A stretch of DNA of 64,000 bases from Erwinia oleae (GTDB lineage Bacteria; Pseudomonadota; Gammaproteobacteria; Enterobacterales; Enterobacteriaceae). This document shows, piece by piece, positions 51,592-59,060 of the stretch (its first letter is position 1; each line of letters opens with the position of its first letter). The position numbers and the translations under genes are program-made. The stretch spans positions 17,108 through 81,107 of the forward strand of contig NZ_JNVB01000009.1 in assembly GCF_000770305.1 (NCBI RefSeq), read 5' to 3'. Below the pieces are notes generated by a model, which was not told the DNA's origin, did no database searches, and worked only from the letters and a program-made list of their open reading frames with translations.

Positions 51592-53025
51592 ATGCCCTTA
51601 ACATCGCTCCCACTGATTTCACTTTTTGCTTCACAGAAAGGGCAAACCAAAGCCGAAAAAATGTGCGGTATGCTCAGACAATTAATTATTCGCGGCGCGC
51701 TTCGGCAGGGAGAACGTTTACCCTCATCACGGCTGTTGGCCAGCGACCTCTCGCTTTCACGCGTTACGGTTGAGGCTGCATACGGTCAGCTTGAGAGTGA
51801 AGGGTATTTGCGGCGTGAGATCGGACGCGGCACCTTTGTGGCCGTTGTGTTGCCTGACGGCGCCCTGAAGAAAAAAAGCGCCTGTGCGCTGTCGCCTCTC
51901 ATTTCGGCGCGTGGCAGGCAAATTATTGCCACCGACGGCTGTCGCGAACCGCCCTTCCCGCAGGCATTTGCCGCTGGTTCACCCGACCTGAACGCCTTCC
52001 CGCATGTTATCTGGCGGCGACTAATGAATCAGCGATTGCGTAATACCCCCTCTGCGCTGCACTCATACGGCGATCCACAGGGGCACAGTGAACTGCGCGA
52101 GGCGGTGGCCCGCTATCTTGCGCTCTCTCGCGGCGTCCGCTGCGAGGCTGAGCAGGTGATGATCCTCACCAGTTCGCAACAGGCTCTGCACATGCTGGCT
52201 TTGCTGCTGTGCAATGACGGGGATGCTGTGTGGATGGAAGAACCGGGCTACAGAGGCGCCCGCAACGCGTTTCTCGTCGCCAATGCACAATTAGAGGCCC
52301 TGCCGGTTGATAACGAAGGCGCCCGGCTGCCTGCGGCTCCCACCGCTCGCCTCGCGTATCTCACGCCGGCGCATCAGTACCCTTTAGGCATGACGATGAC
52401 GCTGGCGCGGCGTCTGCAATGGCTGGAATTCGCCCGCCGCCATAGCTGCTGGCTTATCGAAGATGATTATGACAGTGAATTTTATTATCACGATCGTCCT
52501 CTGCCTGCGCTTCAGGGGCTGGATGAACACAATCGCGTACTCTACCTCGGCACTTTTTCAAAAGTTCTTTTTCCCTCTCTCAGGCTGGCTTACCTGGTGG
52601 TGCCGCCCGCACTGATCGATCCGCTTTGCCGTTTGCGCAGCGTGATGGATGGGCACAGCGCCCAGTTGATGCAGGTTGTTACCGCAGACTTTATCAATAA
52701 CGGCCACTTTCAGGCCCATCTGCGCCTGATGCGGCGCTTATATGGAAGCCGTCGTGAAACGCTGCTCAATGAGCTGAACATGAAGCTCGGCGATAAACTG
52801 CTGATCGTGCCGCATGAGAGCGGGCTACAGCTGACCGTTACGCTGCCCGGCAACGACGAACAACAACTGACCCGCAGAGCCGGAGATTCAGGTTTGGTGC
52901 TGCCACGCCTGTCGCCCTTATACCATGGCGAACCGCAACGTCATGGCTGGCTGCTCGGTTTTTCCGCCCTGCGCAGCGCCGAGATCGTTAACGCGGTAGA
53001 GACGCTGGCGCGTTGTTTCCGGTGA
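51592..53025 (+). CDS. MocR/PdxR-type transcription regulator
   Basis: GntR-type winged helix fused to a class I aminotransferase fold, 477 residues. The HTH is at about 20-83 (LPSSRLLASDLSLSRVTVEAAYGQLESEGYL), and a linker leads to the PLP domain with YLTPAHQYPLGMTM, EDDYDSEFYYH and Schiff-base Lys324 in GTFSKVLFPSLRL. Family members sense PLP or related ligands and usually control a divergent gene, here a rhodanese. The ATG at 51592 has no Shine-Dalgarno and directly abuts the operator repeat, so the mRNA may be leaderless or poorly translated. Confidence 0.88.
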   Translation: MPLTSLPLISLFASQKGQTKAEKMCGMLRQLIIRGALRQGERLPSSRLLASDLSLSRVTVEAAYGQLESEGYLRREIGRGTFVAVVLPDGALKKKSACALSPLISARGRQIIATDGCREPPFPQAFAAGSPDLNAFPHVIWRRLMNQRLRNTPSALHSYGDPQGHSELREAVARYLALSRGVRCEAEQVMILTSSQQALHMLALLLCNDGDAVWMEEPGYRGARNAFLVANAQLEALPVDNEGARLPAAPTARLAYLTPAHQYPLGMTMTLARRLQWLEFARRHSCWLIEDDYDSEFYYHDRPLPALQGLDEHNRVLYLGTFSKVLFPSLRLAYLVVPPALIDPLCRLRSVMDGHSAQLMQVVTADFINNGHFQAHLRLMRRLYGSRRETLLNELNMKLGDKLLIVPHESGLQLTVTLPGNDEQQLTRRAGDSGLVLPRLSPLYHGEPQRHGWLLGFSALRSAEIVNAVETLARCFR

Positions 53026-53136
53026 ACGATTATGCAAAAAACGCCAACACAATCATTATCAGCAGCGGCAGGAAAGAGAAATCAGTACAGGGGAAACGTG
53101 ATAAAAACCCGGCCTTATGGTCGGTCGAAGGCGGGT

Positions 53137-53883
53137 TCAGTGGTATTCATTGACCTGTTTATCGGTGCCGCACAGCAGCACGGGTTGACCGGCAGTAATG
53201 CTGTCACAGTAGAGCTGATACCTGCTTTTACTGATACCTGCGCCGCACCACAGCAGATGGTGATCGTAATGGCGTTGTGACACGGCTGGCGTTTCGCTGA
53301 CCTCCGAAGAAATCTCAACGCAAAAACCTTCACCCGTAAGCCGGATGGCCTCAAGCCATATTTCTGTAGTATCGGTAACGCTTATCGCTTCAAGAAAAAG
53401 CGGCGTCGCGCAGTTGCGATCCGCAGCGCGGTTGATGGAATAAAAATGAAGAATCACGCAGTGATGAAAACGTTCCAGACGCTGTTCAGCGCCCTGACGG
53501 CGGTCATCCCGCAGCCAGCGATTCAGCGGACGCATCAACAGATTGATAAAGTCCTCACTGGAGAAGTCCCCCGCCATATTTCTGACACTTCTGAGCAATG
53601 CCCGCTCTGAACCAAACTCCAGCAGCCACAGCAGATCGCCTTTTCGCGCGGGCCATCCGGTCAGACGATGTGACGCAGCGTCTGTATGACTCCACTGGAT
53701 CTCATTCAATGATGCGCCGCCCGCGGTATGCGCTTTAATCAGGTAAATCTCATCAAGCTGCGCTTCGCTCCACCCTTCCCGGGGATTTTCAGTAGAAATT
53801 AACCCACGCCGCTGCCAGCGGCGCAGATTGGCCTCATGCGTTCCGGTAAGTGCGCAGACGGTTTCAGTTGTGTGAAAAATCAT
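53137..53883 (-). CDS. MlrA-like MerR-family regulator
   Basis: DNA-binding protein of 248 residues. The N-terminal MerR-type helix-turn-helix (1-72) includes TGTHEANLRRWQRRGLI and EAQLDEIYLIKAHTAGGASLNEIQ. The C-terminal part resembles MlrA, the E. coli activator of csgD (curli), including TTEIWLEAIRL and HHLLWCGAG, so it may sense or bind similarly, but the match is partial and orthology is not claimed. It is divergent from the sugar operon, 679 bases away, and could control it. Upstream of its ATG is a CCCTCA/TGAGGG inverted repeat (53890-53903). Confidence 0.78.
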   Translation of the reverse strand: MIFHTTETVCALTGTHEANLRRWQRRGLISTENPREGWSEAQLDEIYLIKAHTAGGASLNEIQWSHTDAASHRLTGWPARKGDLLWLLEFGSERALLRSVRNMAGDFSSEDFINLLMRPLNRWLRDDRRQGAEQRLERFHHCVILHFYSINRAADRNCATPLFLEAISVTDTTEIWLEAIRLTGEGFCVEISSEVSETPAVSQRHYDHHLLWCGAGISKSRYQLYCDSITAGQPVLLCGTDKQVNEYH

Positions 53884-54562
53884 TACCTGCCCTCATGTGA
53901 GGGGAATGGCCGCCGATGGGATCGGGGATGAAGAATCATTGTGACCCTTTCAGAAATTAAAAGATACCGGGCAAATGCAATTTAGTGTGTATGCGTACAG
54001 TTTTACGTAAAAAGACCGCACAGGCGCAGGAAGATAGCAGCCCTCCCTCAGTACCTGCTTTTAAGACCAGTTGGCAATGTCTGATGAATTTTGTCAGAAA
54101 CGTCCTGTCCGCATATGGATATGTAATAAAAATAGGTAAATTAAAACATTAATTTATTTTGCCAGAAGCGATTTTCAGACGAGGAATGTTGTGCATTGTC
54201 ACACTTTTGAATCTTTTTTAAACGTTGCGCGATATCTCGCCGCAGTACCACAGTTTAAAAAAGTTTGTTTGTTAAAAAAATAGTTTAACCGGTTAATTAT
54301 TTAACATTTAATTTACATTAAAGAGGTGGAAAATGTAGTAAAAATCCAACCGCAAACCTAAAATTAACTTATTTTTAACTAAAAAATACTTAAATATTAA
54401 CAATAATGGGCATTCATCACATTTCTTTTACATAACTGCATGAGTCCTTCCCTTCGCTTGTTATCTTTCTGATGTGGCCATCGCCACGTCTTACCTGACG
54501 ATAAGTCTGCCTCAAGCAGACAACATGGCGGTCAATCCGCGCCCTACGACAAAGGTATAGTT
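53884..54562. other. AT-rich regulatory region before the sugar operon
   Basis: 679 bases, markedly AT-rich between 54110 and 54440, unlike the GC-rich genes around it; H-NS binding is plausible. It holds a 12-bp LacI-type palindrome (54285-54296), a ribosome site followed by ATG-TAG (54323-54338), an inverted GTGGC/GCCAC pair (around 54475-54488), a GTCTGC/GCAGAC stem (54505-54521) and an 11-codon frame (54525-54560) ending two bases before the binding-protein ATG. CGTACAGTTTT (53994-54004) resembles one half of the MlrA box. No larger gene is visible. Confidence 0.6.
54285..54296. promoter_or_regulatory. LacI/GalR-type palindromic operator candidate
   Basis: TTAACCGGTTAA is a perfect palindrome with central CG, as in operators of LacI/GalR regulators. 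It is 266 bases before the binding-protein ATG. No LacI-family gene is in the window. Confidence 0.5.
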
Positions 54563-55546
54563 ATGAAACTCAACCTCGCATTATACGCCTGTGTGGCTTC
54601 TGCCAGCATGCTGTTTACAACACCAACCTGGTCTGCTGAAAAACATGATATCGCCGTCGTGGCCAAGGTCACCGGCATTCCGTGGTTTACCCGTATGGAA
54701 GTGGGCGTGAAAGAAGCCGCGACCAAACTGGATGTGAATGCCTATCAGGTGGGCGGCTCGACGGCCGATCCGGCTCAGCAGGTGAAAGTCATTGAGGATC
54801 TGATCGCCAAAAAAGTGGATGCCATTATTGTGGTGCCAAACGATGCGAAAGTGCTGGAGCCGGTACTGAAAAAAGCCCGCAGTCAGGGCATTGTCGTACT
54901 GACGCATGAATCCCCCGACCAGCAGATTGGCGAGTGGGACGTGGAAACTATCGACAGCCAGAAATACGCCGAAAAGAACGTGGATGAGCTGGCCTCGGCG
55001 ATGGGCGGCAAGGGTGGCTACGCCATCTATGTCGGCTCGCTGACCGTGCCGCTGCACAATGCCTGGGCCGATGCCGCTATCGCTTACCAGAAGAAAAAAT
55101 ATCCAGAGATGCACGAGGTGACGTCACGTCTGCCCGTGGCGGAAAGCATTGATAAATCCTATGCCACCACGCTTGATCTGATGCGTACCTATCCCGACCT
55201 GAAAGGCATCATTGGCTTTGGTTCCCTCGGCCCGATCGGTGCAGGTCAGGCGGTGAAAAGCAAACGTGCCAAAAACAAAATCGCCGTGGTCGGTATCGCC
55301 ATGCCTGCACAGGCCGCGCCTTACCTGGCCACCGGCGACGTCAAAAAAGCGTTGCTGTGGGATCCTAAAGATGCTGGTTTTGCGCTGGTGAGCCTGGCCG
55401 ATCAGATCCTCGACGGCAAGCAGGTGACCGAAGATCTGACCATCGACGGCATCGGTAAAGCGGACGTGGACATGAAAACGCACGTAATTCGCTTTAACCG
55501 CATCCTTGAAGTGACAAAAGATAACGCTAAAACGCTCGGTTTTTAA
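54563..55546 (+). CDS. Periplasmic sugar-binding protein of an ABC importer
   Basis: Peripla_BP_4-type solute-binding protein, 327 residues, signal peptide about 1-24 (cleaved after TWSA). The mature sequence has IAVVAKVTGIPWFTRMEVGVK, GGSTADPAQQVKVIEDLI, DAIIVVPNDAKVLEPVLKKA and IIGFGSLGPIGAG, in the group that includes LsrB and rhamnose-binding proteins. LsrB-like sequence does not prove autoinducer-2 binding; the linked kinase points to a five- or six-carbon sugar. AAAGGT serves as ribosome site. First gene of a six-gene operon. Confidence 0.85.
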   Translation: MKLNLALYACVASASMLFTTPTWSAEKHDIAVVAKVTGIPWFTRMEVGVKEAATKLDVNAYQVGGSTADPAQQVKVIEDLIAKKVDAIIVVPNDAKVLEPVLKKARSQGIVVLTHESPDQQIGEWDVETIDSQKYAEKNVDELASAMGGKGGYAIYVGSLTVPLHNAWADAAIAYQKKKYPEMHEVTSRLPVAESIDKSYATTLDLMRTYPDLKGIIGFGSLGPIGAGQAVKSKRAKNKIAVVGIAMPAQAAPYLATGDVKKALLWDPKDAGFALVSLADQILDGKQVTEDLTIDGIGKADVDMKTHVIRFNRILEVTKDNAKTLGF

Positions 55547-55566
55547 TTACGCCATACCAGGGAAAA

Positions 55567-55589
55567 GCCGGTTCCCCTTTGGAACCGGC
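55567..55589 (+). other. Intercistronic hairpin after the binding-protein gene
   Basis: Perfect 9-bp stem GCCGGTTCC / GGAACCGGC with a five-base loop and no U-run. Placement between binding protein and ATPase suggests mRNA protection giving excess binding protein. Confidence 0.55.
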
Positions 55590-55620
55590 GCCTGAACGCC
55601 CATCGCTTCGGACATCGCTT

Positions 55621-57114
55621 ATGTCGCAACCTTTTATCTCATTAGAAAAAATCAGCAAATCCTTTCCCGGCGTACGGGCACTGGATAATGTGACTCTGAC
55701 CCTGAATAAAGGCGAAGTGCACTGCCTGGCCGGACAGAACGGCTGTGGTAAAAGCACGCTGATTAAAGTCGTCTCCGGCGTTTATCATCCCGATAAAGGC
55801 GCACATATCGGCATCGACGGCAAACTGTTCACCCATCTTTCGCCTTCGCTGTCTGCTTATTATGGCGTACAGGTGATCTATCAGGATCTGTCGCTTTTCC
55901 CCAACCTGACGGTGGCGGAAAATATTGCCGTGCATCGCTATCTGCCGGGCGGCGGCTTCTGGGTACGTCGCCGCGCCATGCGCAAGCTGGCGGTGGACAC
56001 CATGCAGCGCATTGGGGTGATGCTTGATGTGGATCGTAAAGTTGAAAAACTCTCCATCGCCGATCGGCAGCTCGTGGCTATCTGCCGTGCGCTGGCCGCC
56101 GACGCCAGCCTGGTGATTATGGATGAACCAACCGCCTCGCTCACCCGCCATGAAGTTAATGGCCTGCTGCGGGTAGTTAACGAGCTGAAGGCCGCAGGCA
56201 TCTGCGTGGTGTTTGTCAGCCACAAGCTGGATGAAGTGATGGAAGTCGCTGACCGTATCAGCGTGATGCGTGACGGCAAGCTGGTTGGCACATACCCGGC
56301 CAGCGATCTTAACAGCGACGAACTGGCCTTCCTGATGACCGGACAGCGATTTGAGTTCAGCCATTTACCGGCGCGCGCTGACAAGAGCGAAACGCCACTG
56401 CTGGAAATCACTAACCTGACGCGAAAAGGTCAGTATCAGTCGGTTAACCTCAGCCTGCGCCGTGGAGAGATTACCTCGCTGGTCGGCCTGCTCGGCGCGG
56501 GGCGCACCGAACTGTGCCTGTCGCTGTTTGGTATGACGCAGCCCGACAGCGGTGAAATCCGCATTGAAGGCAACGCGGTCAGGCTGCGCAACAATCGCGA
56601 AGCCATTCGTCATGGCATTGCCTACGTGTCTGAAGATCGCCAGACGCAGGGGCTGATTATGCAGCAGTCGATTTTTGACAATATGCTGGTGCCGGTGTTT
56701 GACCGTATTCGCAACCGCCTCGGCCTGCTCGATCACGGCAAGGCGCGACATCAGGTCGCTGCTCTCATTCGCCAGTTGAATATTAAGGTATCCGACAGCC
56801 AGTTGCCGGTGAAGACGCTTTCCGGCGGAAACGCCCAGCGCGTCGCTATCGGTAAATGGGTGGCGACCGACCCGCGCGTGCTGATCCTGGATTCGCCCAC
56901 CGTCGGCGTGGATATCGCCAACAAAGAGGGAATTTATCGCATCGCCCGCGATCTGGCCGAGTCCGGCATGGCGGTATTGATGATCTGCGATGAGATCCCG
57001 GAAGCGTATTACAACAGTCATCGGGTGCTGGTGATGCGCAAAGGCGAGCTGGTTGCCAGCTTCGCGCCGCATCAATGTAAAGAAGAAGAGATCGCCGGAG
57101 TGGTCAATGAATAA
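55621..57114 (+). CDS. Double-domain sugar ABC ATPase
   Basis: RbsA/LsrA-type ATPase of 497 residues with two nucleotide domains. Domain 1 has Walker A GQNGCGKST (38-46) and Walker B VIMDEPTAS. Domain 2 has the usual degenerate Walker A (GLLGAGRTEL), signature LSGGNAQRVAIGKW and a Walker B reading VLILDSPTVGVD, in which the usual catalytic Glu is Ser. Thus only domain 1 looks able to hydrolyse ATP. The start at 55621 (MSQPFISLEKISKSF) matches the family but lacks a clear ribosome site; 14 upstream codons are open. Its end overlaps the first permease by eight bases. Confidence 0.88.
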   Translation: MSQPFISLEKISKSFPGVRALDNVTLTLNKGEVHCLAGQNGCGKSTLIKVVSGVYHPDKGAHIGIDGKLFTHLSPSLSAYYGVQVIYQDLSLFPNLTVAENIAVHRYLPGGGFWVRRRAMRKLAVDTMQRIGVMLDVDRKVEKLSIADRQLVAICRALAADASLVIMDEPTASLTRHEVNGLLRVVNELKAAGICVVFVSHKLDEVMEVADRISVMRDGKLVGTYPASDLNSDELAFLMTGQRFEFSHLPARADKSETPLLEITNLTRKGQYQSVNLSLRRGEITSLVGLLGAGRTELCLSLFGMTQPDSGEIRIEGNAVRLRNNREAIRHGIAYVSEDRQTQGLIMQQSIFDNMLVPVFDRIRNRLGLLDHGKARHQVAALIRQLNIKVSDSQLPVKTLSGGNAQRVAIGKWVATDPRVLILDSPTVGVDIANKEGIYRIARDLAESGMAVLMICDEIPEAYYNSHRVLVMRKGELVASFAPHQCKEEEIAGVVNE

Positions 57115-58093
57115 CAAGCTGCGACATATCATCAGTCATCATGAGTTCTGGCTTGGGATGCTGATCCTGCTGCTGGTGCTGGGCCTCAGCCTGCGCACCA
57201 CTGAGTTTCTGACCCTCGGCAACCTGACGGATGTGGCAACCAGCTATGCCATTCTGGGTATTCTCGCCTGCGGGCTGTTTGTGGTGCTGATCGCGGGCGG
57301 CATCGATATCTCTTTTCCGGCGATGACCGCCATTGCGCAGTATGTGATGGCCAGTACCATGCTGGCGCACGGCGGCAACTTCCTTGTGGTCTTTGCCGTT
57401 GCCATGCTCTGCGGGCTGGCACTCGGCCTGATTAACGGCGCGCTGGTCTATTACCTGCGCGTGCCAGCCATCATTATCACCATCGCCACGCTGAATCTCT
57501 TTTACGGGCTGCTGGTCTGGTTCACCAACGGGACCTGGCTGTACGGTTTCCCTGACTGGTTTATGAACGGCATCAACTGGCTCTCGTTCACGGCGGCGGA
57601 CGGGTACGAATACGGCCTGACCCTGCCCCTGCTCTGCCTGCTGGCGGTATTTATCGTCACCGGCGTGCTGATGCGCTATACCCGGCTGGGGCGGCAGATC
57701 TACGCCATGGGCGGCAATCGGGAATCCGCCTCGCGATTGGGCATGAACCTGCTGACGCTGCATTTTTACGTTTACGGCTATATGGGCCTGCTGGCGGGCG
57801 TTGCCGCGGTGGTACAGGCCCAGACCACGCAGTCCGTTGCGCCGAACTCGCTGGTGGGCTACGAGCTGACCGTGCTGGCGGCGGTGGTGCTTGGCGGCAC
57901 CAGCATGACCGGCGGGCGCGGTTCTCTCATCGGCACGCTGCTTGGCGTACTGCTGCTGGCCTTTTTGCAAAACGGACTGACGCTGCTGGCGGTCTCTTCG
58001 TACTGGCACATGGTGTTCAGCGGTCTGATTATTTTAATTAGCATCAGCGCCACCGCGTGGAATGAAAAACGCAAACTGGCGAAGGGAGTATGA
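57107..58093 (+). CDS. Sugar ABC transporter permease 1
   Basis: RbsC-like inner-membrane permease of 328 residues with eight to ten helices. Conserved blocks are VLIAGGIDISFPAMTAIAQYVMA (early) and LAAVVLGGTSMTGGRGSLIGTLLGVLLL (late), typical of the BPD_transp_2 family. The start at 57107 lies within the ATPase end (eight-base overlap), which suggests coupled translation. Confidence 0.88.
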   Translation: MNNKLRHIISHHEFWLGMLILLLVLGLSLRTTEFLTLGNLTDVATSYAILGILACGLFVVLIAGGIDISFPAMTAIAQYVMASTMLAHGGNFLVVFAVAMLCGLALGLINGALVYYLRVPAIIITIATLNLFYGLLVWFTNGTWLYGFPDWFMNGINWLSFTAADGYEYGLTLPLLCLLAVFIVTGVLMRYTRLGRQIYAMGGNRESASRLGMNLLTLHFYVYGYMGLLAGVAAVVQAQTTQSVAPNSLVGYELTVLAAVVLGGTSMTGGRGSLIGTLLGVLLLAFLQNGLTLLAVSSYWHMVFSGLIILISISATAWNEKRKLAKGV

Positions 58094-58094
58094 G

Positions 58095-59045
58095 ATGGAG
58101 CGATTGATTAAAGCGTTACCCGGCGACCGCATTATTAAGCTCCAGATGCTGATGATCGCGGTGGTGCTGGCGCTGTTTTCCTTCACGCTGGGCGGCAGGT
58201 TCTTCAGTATGGGCAACTTCCAGTCCATCGCCACGCAGCTCCCGGTTCTTGGGCTGCTGGCGCTGGGAATGGGGCTGACCATGCTCACCGGCGGCATTAA
58301 TCTGTCGATTATTGCCAGCGCCAACGCCTGCTCGCTGCTGATGGCGTGGATCATTACCACCCATGCCGGCCCGCAGTATCTGCTGCTGGCGCTGCTGGCG
58401 GGTGCGCTGCTGGCGGTAGCGATTGGCACACTCAACGGCTTGCTGATCGCGGTGGTTGGCGTGTCGCCGATCCTCGCCACGCTCGGCACCATGACGCTGA
58501 TCGCCGGATTGAATATCCTGCTCTCTAACGGCGCGGTGATTTCGGGCTTTCCGCCCCTGATCCAGTACCTCGGCAATGGTGATCTGTTCGGCGTACCGGT
58601 TGCGCTATTCATTTTCCTGCTGGTGGCTTTTTTGCTGTGGGTGCTGCTGGAGCACACCACGCTCGGCCGCAGCATCTATCTACTGGGTTCAAACGAAGAA
58701 GCGACGCGCTTCAGCGGCGTGAATACCGCGCGGGTACAGGTGACCGTTTATGTGCTTTCCGCACTGCTGAGCTGGGGCGCGGCGCTGCTGATGATGTCAA
58801 TGTTTAACTCCGCCAAGGCGGGCTACGGCGAATCCTGGCTGCTGGTGACCATTCTGGCTTCGGTGCTTGGCGGGGTGAATCCCGACGGCGGCTTTGGTCG
58901 GGTGGTCGGCCTGGTGCTGGCGCTGATCGTGTTACAAATGCTGGAGAGCGGCCTCAATCTGCTGGGCGTGAGCAGTTACCTCACCATGGCGCTTTGGGGC
59001 GGCGTTCTCATCCTGTTTATTGCATTACAGAATCGCAGAACCTGA
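58095..59045 (+). CDS. Sugar ABC transporter permease 2
   Basis: Second RbsC-like permease, 316 residues, helices from about 15. It carries GMGLTMLTGGINLSIIASANAC and ASVLGGVNPDGGFGRVVGLVLAL in the same places as permease 1, so the two probably form a heterodimer, as LsrC and LsrD do. GGGAG is six bases upstream of the ATG, which lies one base after the previous stop. Confidence 0.88.
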   Translation: MERLIKALPGDRIIKLQMLMIAVVLALFSFTLGGRFFSMGNFQSIATQLPVLGLLALGMGLTMLTGGINLSIIASANACSLLMAWIITTHAGPQYLLLALLAGALLAVAIGTLNGLLIAVVGVSPILATLGTMTLIAGLNILLSNGAVISGFPPLIQYLGNGDLFGVPVALFIFLLVAFLLWVLLEHTTLGRSIYLLGSNEEATRFSGVNTARVQVTVYVLSALLSWGAALLMMSMFNSAKAGYGESWLLVTILASVLGGVNPDGGFGRVVGLVLALIVLQMLESGLNLLGVSSYLTMALWGGVLILFIALQNRRT

Positions 59046-59060
59046 CGGACGAGGCTAACA

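Noticed and set aside
53060..53136. Terminator between the MocR-type gene and the MlrA-like gene
   Set aside because: AACCCGGCC and GGCGGGTT can pair only with a bulge and no T run follows; too weak to call.
54185..54205. CRP site in the sugar-operon leader (TGTGC...TCACA)
   Set aside because: The two halves are present but the spacing does not fit TGTGA-N6-TCACA, so it is not called.
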